Of a stretch of 5,264 bases of DNA, positions 1-4,623 are shown in pieces. The notes beneath the pieces are model-generated. The model had not been told where the DNA came from. It searched no databases and saw only the letters and a program-made list of their open reading frames with translations. Where the stretch lies: NCBI GenBank assembly GCA_009780595.1, contig WQZT01000129.1, positions 1 to 5,264 of the forward strand, read 5' to 3'. Position 1 is the stretch's first letter. Each line of letters begins with the position of its first letter. A program made the position numbers and the translations under genes. The DNA comes from Treponema sp. (lineage in GTDB: Bacteria > Spirochaetota > Spirochaetia > Treponematales > Breznakiellaceae).

Positions 1-1060
1 TATTGTCTGCAATTGTTACCGTGTCCGGTGAAATAACCCAGCTGTTAAATCTATACCCGGCGTACGTGCCGCGTGTGAGGGTTATTATGTCCCCAACGTT
101 TGCCTTGGGTTTACTTGCCGCTGAATCTGTGCCGCCGTTTTGGTTGACGGTAATATCGTAATCAATCGCTGTCCACGTTGCCTTTACTTTCACTTCCGAA
201 GCGGGCATTTTGAAACTATTTCCGCTAATTGTTAAATTGCCCGGCGAAACAACTTCCCACGTGTCAAATTCGTAGCCCTCGCGGTTTCCTGCTGTCAGGG
301 TTATATCATCCCCCACATTCGCCTGAGTTTTACTTGCCTTCGCCCCTTCGCCGCTGTTTTGGTCTATGGTAATATCGTAGTCAATCAACTTCCACGTTGC
401 CGTTACTTCCACAGCCGCCGCGGGCATTGTAAACGTATTTCCGGTAATTGTTAAACCTTGTGGCTCGATAACCTTCCAGGTGTTGAATTCGTAGCCGTCT
501 TTGTACGTACCGGCTGTCAGGGTTATCGTATTCCCCACGTTTGCCGAATTTTTACTTGCCTCCGAACCAGCGCCAGCGCCGTCGCCTTCGTCTTGATTGA
601 CGGTGATGGCGTAATCAATCGCCTTCCACTTCGCCGTTACTTCCACAACCTCATCTGGCATAGTGAACGTATTGTCTGAGGTAAACGTTAATCCCGCCGC
701 AGGTTTTACAACCGTCCAGCCGTCAAAGTCATAGCCAGTGCGAGAGCCGGGTGTCAGCGTTATCGGATCATTCAGCTTCGCCGAATGTTTCGCTGCCGAA
801 GAACCAGAGCCATCGCCCTGATTCACGGTGATGTCGTACGCGCCAGCTTCCCACGCTGCGGTTACTTCCACCGCTCCTTCCGACATAGTAAACGTATTGT
901 CTTTGCCAATCGTCAAGCCTGCAGGTTTTACAATCGTCCAGCCGTTAAAGCCAAAGCCGTCGATTGTGCCAGGTTTCAGGGTTACTTTCGTATCTTTTAC
1001 CGCCTTGCTGGGGCTTGCCGAAGAGCCAGCTCCGCCATTCTTAATAGTAACAGCATACTC
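1..1060 (-). repeat. Tandem InlB-type B-repeats, four complete and one partial
   Basis: In-frame protein repeats, each running from one (E/A/D)-Y-x-(I/V)-T motif to the next: repeat 1 at 842-1060 (73 residues), repeat 2 at 617-841 (75), repeat 3 at 383-616 (78), repeat 4 at 164-382 (73), and repeat 5 from 163 to the window edge. The lengths differ mainly in the Gly/Ser/Ala-rich loop after the first strand. Repeats 3 to 5 share the A-N-V-G-(D/N) loop and are closer to one another than to repeat 1, which suggests stepwise duplication of the array away from the signal peptide end. Confidence 0.85.
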
Positions 1061-1231
1061 TTTCTTGCCGTCGGTTGTGCCGTTGTTATTATTATTTTTG
1101 TTGGGATCGTCTGGGTCGCCGCCGCCGGGCGTATCGCCGCACGATGCAATGCCAAATCCGATAAAAACAAATGCGGCGAAGGCAAGCAAGCCCTGCCGCA
1201 TAGACGTAGTGTTTTTCTTTGTGATCTTCAC
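1..1231 (-). CDS. InlB B-repeat lipoprotein, C-terminus cut by window edge
   Basis: Reading leftwards from GTG at 1231, the frame stays open to the window edge (410 codons). The start is set by AAGGAG six bases upstream; the in-frame ATG at codon 11 has no ribosome binding site. Residues 1-30 form a lipoprotein signal: K2, K5, K6 and R12, then a hydrophobic core (about 14-27), then lipobox I-A-S-C with Cys31 as the predicted lipidated residue. Residues 32 to about 57 are a flexible linker rich in Gly, Asp and Asn. Four complete repeats and part of a fifth follow, each with a D-Y-x-I-T-V opening, a G-Y-x-F-x-x-W core, a T-F-T-M-P turn and a closing V-x-A-T-W. This matches the divergent InlB B-repeat (Flg_new_2-like) family, found on extracytoplasmic proteins as small beta-rich modules. 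By inference it is a membrane-anchored surface or periplasmic protein, possibly a stalk or adhesin; substrate unknown. A functional C-terminal domain may lie outside the window. Confidence 0.88.
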   Translation of the reverse strand, partial: MKITKKNTTSMRQGLLAFAAFVFIGFGIASCGDTPGGGDPDDPNKNNNNNGTTDGKKEYAVTIKNGGAGSSASPSKAVKDTKVTLKPGTIDGFGFNGWTIVKPAGLTIGKDNTFTMSEGAVEVTAAWEAGAYDITVNQGDGSGSSAAKHSAKLNDPITLTPGSRTGYDFDGWTVVKPAAGLTFTSDNTFTMPDEVVEVTAKWKAIDYAITVNQDEGDGAGAGSEASKNSANVGNTITLTAGTYKDGYEFNTWKVIEPQGLTITGNTFTMPAAAVEVTATWKLIDYDITIDQNSGEGAKASKTQANVGDDITLTAGNREGYEFDTWEVVSPGNLTISGNSFKMPASEVKVKATWTAIDYDITVNQNGGTDSAASKPKANVGDIITLTRGTYAGYRFNSWVISPDTVTIADN

Positions 1232-1237
1232 AAGAAA

Positions 1238-1243
1238 CTCCTT
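1238..1243 (-). promoter_or_regulatory. Ribosome binding site deciding the lipoprotein GTG start
   Basis: On the minus strand AAGGAG lies six bases before GTG at 1231. No comparable purine tract precedes the downstream ATG at codon 11, so the GTG start is preferred. That start also gives a complete signal peptide with a basic N-region. Confidence 0.8.
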
Positions 1244-1280
1244 ATTGCGATCCCCCCTCCCTTTCGATGGGAAACCGCTT

Positions 1281-1309
1281 CAGACGAAAGTCTGTCAGAC
1301 TTCAGTCTG
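1281..1309. promoter_or_regulatory. Double dyad in the lipoprotein leader (possible operator)
   Basis: Two short hairpins sit side by side: CAGAC-GAAA-GTCTG at 1281-1294 and CAGAC-TTCA-GTCTG at 1296-1309, separated by one base. The junction itself forms a 15-base inverted repeat, AAGTCTG-T-CAGACTT at 1288-1302. The same bases can therefore form two small stem-loops in RNA or one compact operator-like palindrome in DNA. It lies 50-78 bases upstream of the lipoprotein start codon, where it could act as a repressor site or a leader structure. No regulator is identified. Confidence 0.4.
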
Positions 1310-1352
1310 CGATTACCCACCCATACGGGCAGAGATATATAAAGGTAGAAAG

Positions 1353-1382
1353 CGCGCGTTCGGTTTGAAAACCTCGAGCGCG
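1353..1382. other. Interrupted hairpin in the lipoprotein leader
   Basis: Outer arms CGCGC (1353-1357) and GCGCG (1378-1382) flank an internal mismatch loop and an inner stem, GGTTT (1362-1366) with AAACC (1369-1373). On the minus strand the structure is followed by a pyrimidine-rich stretch containing only short T runs, so it is not a proper intrinsic terminator. It would lie inside the lipoprotein leader if transcription starts near 1598. Confidence 0.3.
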
Positions 1383-1409
1383 GTATCCGCCTGAATACCA
1401 AATAGAGAG

Positions 1410-1473
1410 AAAAAATACAGAAAACACGAAAAAAGATGAAAAAGTTGTGGAAATCGTAGAATTCGTAAAAAAA
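1410..1473. promoter_or_regulatory. Phased A-tracts, predicted bent DNA or UP-element
   Basis: Runs of A on the plus strand at 1410-1415, 1421-1424, 1429-1434, 1439-1443, 1451-1453 and 1467-1473 have centres about 10, 9, 9.5, 11 and 18 bases apart, close to one helical turn or a multiple of it. Such phasing is known to produce intrinsic curvature. The tract ends just upstream of the plus-strand promoter at 1477-1505, where A-rich sequence can also contact the RNA polymerase alpha subunit. Confidence 0.45.
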
Positions 1474-1476
1474 GAC

Positions 1477-1505
1477 TAGACGAAAACCTGCCGTTTTGGT
1501 ATAAT
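1477..1505 (+). promoter_or_regulatory. Strong-looking plus-strand promoter with extended -10
   Basis: A perfect TATAAT at 1500-1505 is preceded by TG at 1497-1498, giving the extended -10 form TGnTATAAT. Seventeen bases upstream lies TAGACG (1477-1482), four of six matches to the -35 consensus, with A-tracts behind it. The predicted start is near 1512. No convincing gene follows on the plus strand: the open frames there lack ribosome binding sites and recognisable sequence. The product, if any, would be a non-coding RNA or an antisense transcript towards the ftsK 3' end. Confidence 0.5.
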
Positions 1506-1508
1506 TGA

Positions 1509-1532
1509 TGTGTGCCTGTGTGCCTGTGTGCC
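1509..1532. repeat. Three perfect tandem copies of TGTGTGCC
   Basis: The 8-base unit TGTGTGCC occurs at 1509-1516, 1517-1524 and 1525-1532 without change, directly after the -10 element of the plus-strand promoter and across its predicted start site. Because the unit is eight bases long it cannot be an in-frame coding repeat. Short repeats like this can change copy number by slippage. Confidence 0.75.
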
Positions 1533-1604
1533 GGAGTAGCTACGCTCGGTGTACATTACGTGCACAGCCGCCCCCGCGAAAAGCGTACTTTTAATCATAG
1601 CAAA

Positions 1605-1634
1605 ATTGTACTGTGCCCCACAGAGAAATGTCAA
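1605..1634 (-). promoter_or_regulatory. Minus-strand promoter TTGACA-N18-TACAAT
   Basis: Reading leftwards, a perfect TTGACA (1629-1634) is followed after 18 bases by TACAAT (1605-1610), five of six matches to the -10 consensus. Transcription would start near 1598 and run towards the lipoprotein, giving a leader of roughly 370 bases that contains the hairpin and dyad described above. It faces the plus-strand promoter at 1477-1505, so the two transcripts would overlap by about 90 bases. It is the best promoter candidate for the lipoprotein, but the long leader is unusual. Confidence 0.45.
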
Positions 1635-1636
1635 GG

Positions 1637-1756
1637 GCAAAAGCGCACAGCGCTTTTGCTGGGGAGTTTTGCTACGCAAAACTCCATGCCTGTACTCGAA
1701 TGAAGTTTTGGCGTTGCCAAAACTTCCCAGAATAATCAGCTATCGGCTGATTATTC
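1637..1756. repeat. Cluster of four perfect stem-loops
   Basis: Four mismatch-free inverted repeats follow one another. Stem 1 is 9 bp with loop CACAG (1637-1659); stem 2 is 10 bp with loop TAC (1663-1685); stem 3 is 11 bp with loop GTT (1702-1726); stem 4 is 11 bp with loop TATCG (1730-1756). Spacers are 3, 16 and 3 bases. Stems 2 and 3 are related (GGAGTTTTGC against GAAGTTTTGGC), and the G-to-A difference in the left arm is matched by C-to-T in the right arm, so pairing is kept. CCATGCCT occurs at the end of stem 2 (1684-1691) and again after stem 4 (1759-1766). No T-tract follows any stem, so these are not ordinary terminators. They could be dispersed palindromic repeats or a structured RNA. 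Confidence 0.7.
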
Positions 1757-1785
1757 CGCCATGCCTTGGATACAGTGCAAGTAAA

Positions 1786-1838
1786 CTTCGCTCGTTACGC
1801 ACCGCGCAAAAGTTCTCTCGGTCTCGACCCTTGCGCCG
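1786..1838 (-). repeat. Intergenic copy of the ftsK 3' end (direct repeat, copy 1)
   Basis: This 53-base segment matches 1953-2005 at 48 positions. On the minus strand it encodes A-Q-G-S-R-P-R-E-L-L-R-G-A followed by TAA, identical to the last 13 residues and stop of the FtsK protein. The four differences within the codons are all third-position and synonymous (GCG/GCC, CCG/CCA, GAA/GAG, GCG/GCA); the fifth lies after the stop. Upstream in this frame an in-frame TAG occurs five codons before the match, and no further FtsK similarity is seen, so it is an orphan 3' fragment and not a gene. Confidence 0.85.
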
Positions 1839-1952
1839 CGCTCTGCTCACCCTAAAGGGTTCGCGCTATTTTTACATAGTGGGGGATTTCTGGCGCTAGG
1901 CCGTTCCGTCTTTGTACAATAAACGCGCTGTCGCGCGCAGGTTACAGCATCG
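1839..1952. other. Spacer between the two direct repeats
   Basis: These 114 bases contain no gene I recognise. They hold a small palindrome, ACCCT-AA-AGGGT at 1849-1860, and the terminator-like hairpin placed after ftsK. The plus-strand frame crossing this stretch has no ribosome binding site and reads through the repeats, so I treat it as non-coding. Confidence 0.4.
1915..1938 (-). terminator. Weak intrinsic terminator after ftsK
   Basis: On the minus strand, stem CGCGC and GCGCG (1924-1937) with loop GACA is extended by a G-U pair and followed by TTTATTGTA. It begins about 24 bases after the ftsK stop. The stem is pure G-C but short, and the T-tract is interrupted, so termination may be partial. 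Confidence 0.5.
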
Positions 1953-2005
1953 CTTTGCTCGTTATGCACCGCGCAAAAGCTCTCTTGGTCTCGACCCTTG
2001 GGCCG
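1953..2005 (-). repeat. Direct repeat, copy 2, spanning the ftsK stop codon
   Basis: This copy contains the last 13 codons of ftsK, its TAA stop (1962-1964) and nine bases beyond, and matches 1786-1838 at 48 of 53 positions. The encoded G-P-A-x-G-S-R-P-R-E-L-L ending is what the FtsK gamma domain normally has (G-S-(K/R)-P-R-E-V/L-L in relatives), so this copy is the functional gene end. On the right the similarity stops inside the gene at about 2005; on the left it fades within the intergenic sequence. Confidence 0.85.
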
Positions 2006-4403
2006 GTCCAACCACGCCGCGGTGTTCCATTATTTCCACAAGGCGCGCGGCACGGTTGTAGCCGATTTTCAGGCGGCGCTGGATGTAACTGGCGCTGGCT
2101 TTGCCTTGCTGGGTAACGATTTCCAGCGCCTTTTCGTACAACGGATCATCGCCTTCGTCAAACAGCGGGTCGGATTCGTCATCCTCGTCGTCAAAGAAAA
2201 TCTCGTCATCGATGTAATCCGGCTCGCCCAGACTTTTCACGTAATCAACGACCCGCTCGATTTCTTCCTCGGAGACAAACGCGCCCTGCATACGAACCGG
2301 GAAGGGGTCAACCGCTCCGGCGTACAACATATCGCCTTTGCCCAAAAGTTTTTCCGCGCCAACCATATCGATAATAATGCGGCTGTCCATTTTACTCGCC
2401 ACCATAAAAGCGATGCGGCTGGGAATGTTCGCCTTGATCAGCCCCGTGATTACATCAATCGAGGGGCGCTGCGTTGCAAGCACCAGATGAATGCCAACCG
2501 CCCGGCTCATCGCCGCCAGCCGCGCCACCGTGCTTTCAAGCTCCTTGCCTGTCGTCGCCATGAGGTCGGCGAACTCGTCAATTACAACAACGATGTACGG
2601 CATGTGCTCGGTAGCGATGCTGCGCTCTTTGATGCGGCGGTTGTAACTGCGAATGTCGCGCACGCCCAAACTATCGAGACAGGCGTACCGCCGCTCCATT
2701 TCGCAAATGCAGTATTGCAGCGCCTGAAACGCTTTTTTCGGCTCGGTGATCACCGGCGTTAAAAGGTGCGGAATGTCGTTGTACAGTTTTAGTTCGACAA
2801 TTTTTGGATCGATGAGAATCATCCGGCACTCCGCCGGGGATTTCTGGTACAGGATCGTCAGGATCATCGAGTTGACGCACACAGACTTGCCCGACCCAGT
2901 AGACCCGGCGATGAGCAGGTGCGGCATCTGGATGAGGTCAACGGTAACGGTTTCCCCGGTGATGTCTTTGCCGAGCACCATGGGGATTTCAGGTACTTTG
3001 CCGTCTCGCGCCAGTTCGCTCTCGATGATTTCCCGGAACGACACGATGTTGCGCCGTATGTTGGGGACTTCGATGCCGACTGCGTGTTTGCCCGGAATTG
3101 GCGCGACAATACGCACCGACTGCGCCGCAAGCCGCAGGGCGATGTTGTCTGCAAGCCCCTCGATTTTGGTGAGTTTTATGCCAGGCGCAGGCAGGATTTC
3201 AAACATCGTGATAACCGGGCCTTTGCGTATTCCGGTAACTTCCACCTGAATGTTGAACTCTTTGAAGGTATCTTTGAGAACGACTGCCGCGTTCCTGGTT
3301 TCATCGTCGATGATCCAGTATTCGCCATCGGGATATTGTTTCAGTAAGCCGTCAACCGGAACAAAGTACGGGGCGCGGCGTTTTCGTGCGGTGCTTTTGC
3401 CCACGGTATTTACACCGCCGCTTGACTGAGCGGAGTTTGCATCGATGGCGGTACTGCGCGACAGTTTCGGCGCGGCTAACGCGGCGGCTTCGGCGAGGGC
3501 TTTTTCTACATCTTCGTCTGCTTCCCTGCTGTCGGTGTATGCCGTTTCTCCGTCATCGTGCATGTCGGCAACATCTTCGCCATCAGCACTGAACATCTCT
3601 TCAATATTCCCAATGTCTCCGACATCTTCAAGCATGCCAAAGTCCTCATCGTCAATTCTTCCGATTTCTTCCATATAAGAGGTATCTATTTCAGCGGTCT
3701 CTGTGTCAAAGTAAGCGTAATCAGGCAGAGCGGAGTTTGCCGGCAAATCTGTCGCTTTCGCCGCCAGTTTCGAGGTTGGCGGTACGTTGGGGTGGATCTC
3801 CGACGTGGACATTGCCGCCGCTGACGAAGTGTAAATATCGTTCAGCTTTTGCGATGCAGTTTCAGGCAGTGTTTCTGCCAGAGGCGGCTCGCCTTCAACG
3901 GCGGACGTGGCGGCGTTTTTGGACAAATCGGCGGCATCCCGCTTAAACATCAACAGGCGAATAAGAAAGATGATGAGGACTTCAAGGCTCACCAGAAAGA
4001 ATGCTAGCAACGCAATTCCCGCTTTCCCGGCGCGAGCGATGAAGAGCGAGGAAAGTTTGAGTGTTTCGTATTCGCGTATCCAGTAGAAACCTAACGCCAG
4101 CGTAAAAAACGGGAAAATGGCGCTGGCAAGGAAAAAGATTCGCTCCGGCTGGTAGCGGGGATCGGCAAGGATAAACGCGGCGTACAGAAAAAACGCGGGA
4201 ATGGCGAGCGCCAAAAACCCGTAACCGCGAACAAAGAAAGCACCGGGCGCGGACAGGAATGTTCCTGCGTTGAAGAAAGCGGCGATTACAGAAATGGTTA
4301 AAAATACGCCAGAAAGCCCAAACACACCAGAACAGACCGCTGTCCACAGGCGGTATTTAGAAACCGAAAGCCGGAAAAAATCTTTTGGCAGCGCTGCTAT
4401 CAT
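1962..4403 (-). CDS. ftsK: DNA translocase FtsK/SpoIIIE family
   Basis: Septum-anchored hexameric ATPase that pumps double-stranded DNA and, in studied bacteria, clears the chromosome terminus and activates XerCD recombination. The ATG at 4403 gives 813 residues, normal for the four-span form; an in-frame TTG one codon upstream is too close to the ribosome binding site. Four membrane spans lie at about 22-44, 57-79, 90-109 and 129-153. A low-complexity, strongly acidic linker follows (about 155-340). The alpha/beta domain (about 345-490) precedes the RecA-like motor with Walker A G-S-T-G-S-G-K-S (500-507), Walker B I-V-V-V-I-D-E (D609, E610) and A-T-Q-R-P-S (643-648). The winged-helix gamma domain, which reads orienting DNA sequences, is at about 753-810. 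A second acidic stretch at 726-753 joins motor and gamma. All catalytic motifs are intact. The gene is convergent with nothing and divergent from the AlbA_2 gene; its 3' end is duplicated downstream. Confidence 0.97.
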   Translation of the reverse strand: MIAALPKDFFRLSVSKYRLWTAVCSGVFGLSGVFLTISVIAAFFNAGTFLSAPGAFFVRGYGFLALAIPAFFLYAAFILADPRYQPERIFFLASAIFPFFTLALGFYWIREYETLKLSSLFIARAGKAGIALLAFFLVSLEVLIIFLIRLLMFKRDAADLSKNAATSAVEGEPPLAETLPETASQKLNDIYTSSAAAMSTSEIHPNVPPTSKLAAKATDLPANSALPDYAYFDTETAEIDTSYMEEIGRIDDEDFGMLEDVGDIGNIEEMFSADGEDVADMHDDGETAYTDSREADEDVEKALAEAAALAAPKLSRSTAIDANSAQSSGGVNTVGKSTARKRRAPYFVPVDGLLKQYPDGEYWIIDDETRNAAVVLKDTFKEFNIQVEVTGIRKGPVITMFEILPAPGIKLTKIEGLADNIALRLAAQSVRIVAPIPGKHAVGIEVPNIRRNIVSFREIIESELARDGKVPEIPMVLGKDITGETVTVDLIQMPHLLIAGSTGSGKSVCVNSMILTILYQKSPAECRMILIDPKIVELKLYNDIPHLLTPVITEPKKAFQALQYCICEMERRYACLDSLGVRDIRSYNRRIKERSIATEHMPYIVVVIDEFADLMATTGKELESTVARLAAMSRAVGIHLVLATQRPSIDVITGLIKANIPSRIAFMVASKMDSRIIIDMVGAEKLLGKGDMLYAGAVDPFPVRMQGAFVSEEEIERVVDYVKSLGEPDYIDDEIFFDDEDDESDPLFDEGDDPLYEKALEIVTQQGKASASYIQRRLKIGYNRAARLVEIMEHRGVVGPAQGSRPRELLRGA

Positions 4404-4410
4404 CAAAAAT

Positions 4411-4418
4411 CCCCTTCT
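4411..4418 (-). promoter_or_regulatory. Ribosome binding site of ftsK
   Basis: On the minus strand AGAAGGGG lies seven bases before ATG at 4403, a normal distance. The alternative TTG at 4406 would be only four bases away, which is why the ATG is chosen. Confidence 0.75.
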
Positions 4419-4487
4419 AATATATTGCTATCGGCAAAAAAATGAGATTTGTTAAGGGCGAATTAGCCGTTGACCAGGGCAACAGCA

Positions 4488-4502
4488 TTTATTCGAAATA
4501 AA
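4488..4502. promoter_or_regulatory. A/T-rich dyad between the divergent genes
   Basis: TTTATT-CGA-AATAAA has perfect 6-base arms around a 3-base centre. It overlaps the -10 region of the candidate ftsK promoter, so it could be an operator. In A/T-rich DNA a dyad of this size may also occur by chance. Confidence 0.25.
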
Positions 4503-4525
4503 GAAATATAGTAAATCCATATCAA
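4497..4525 (-). promoter_or_regulatory. Candidate ftsK promoter
   Basis: Reading leftwards, TTGATA (4520-4525, five of six to consensus) is followed after 17 bases by TTTATT (4497-4502, four of six). The start would be near 4490, giving a leader of about 87 bases. It is the best pair I found upstream of ftsK, but the -10 is poor. Confidence 0.3.
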
Positions 4526-4541
4526 CATACCCCAAAATACG

Positions 4542-4570
4542 TTGTCAAAATGATTAGTATGTATTAGTAT
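4542..4570 (+). promoter_or_regulatory. Candidate promoter of the AlbA_2 gene
   Basis: TTGTCA (4542-4547, five of six) and TAGTAT (4565-4570, four of six) are 17 bases apart. The -10 lies in the second unit of the 10-bp repeat array and the start near 4577 would be within the array, so most of the repeats would be transcribed into a leader of about 47 bases. Every array unit from the first to the fourth carries the same TAGTAT hexamer, so other start points are possible. Confidence 0.35.
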
Positions 4571-4610
4571 GTATTAGTATGTATTAGTATGTATTAGTAA
4601 TGATTAGAAT
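4551..4610. repeat. Six 10-bp direct repeats (iteron-like array)
   Basis: Units run every ten bases: TGATTAGTAT, three perfect copies of GTATTAGTAT, GTATTAGTAA and TGATTAGAAT. ATTAG recurs at 4553, 4563, 4573, 4583, 4593 and 4603, nearly one helical turn apart, so all motifs face about the same side of the DNA. The outer units are degenerate while the inner ones are identical. The next ten bases (4611-4620) still match six of ten positions, and the changes create the GGAG ribosome binding site. The array could bind a protein cooperatively, alter promoter strength, or vary in copy number by slippage. Confidence 0.9.
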
Positions 4611-4612
4611 GT

Positions 4613-4617
4613 AGGAG
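4613..4617 (+). promoter_or_regulatory. Ribosome binding site deciding the AlbA_2 GTG start
   Basis: AGGAG is six bases before GTG at 4624. The ATG at 4636 would be 18 bases away from it, so GTG is chosen as the start. Confidence 0.75.
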
Positions 4618-4623
4618 AACAAC

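Noticed and set aside
1336..1341. TATATA on the minus strand as a -10 for the lipoprotein
   Set aside because: No -35-like hexamer is found at 16-18 bases upstream; simple A/T alternation is a weak signal by itself.
785..1394. Overlapping plus-strand frames of 185 and 188 codons
   Set aside because: They are antisense to the lipoprotein repeats and its leader. The minus frame has a signal peptide, lipobox, ribosome binding site and periodic domains.
1663..1726. Intrinsic terminators at the long stem-loops
   Set aside because: The stems are strong, but neither strand has a T-tract directly after them.
1549..1899. Plus-strand open frame of 116 codons
   Set aside because: It has no ribosome binding site, runs through the four palindromes and the duplicated ftsK end, and encodes basic low-information sequence. 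Better explained as non-coding.
1998..3824. Several plus-strand open frames, the largest 254 codons at 1998-2762
   Set aside because: They lie antisense within ftsK, whose protein has all expected motifs, and their translations show no recognisable domain. They are shadows of a long coding strand.
4551..4610. CRISPR array or plasmid origin iterons
   Set aside because: Units are only ten bases, directly adjacent with no spacers, so it is not a CRISPR. No replication initiator gene is present, so an origin is not supported.
4404..4623. A dif recombination site near ftsK
   Set aside because: No 28-base pair of XerC/XerD-like half sites with a central spacer was recognisable in the intergenic sequence, and dif need not lie near ftsK.
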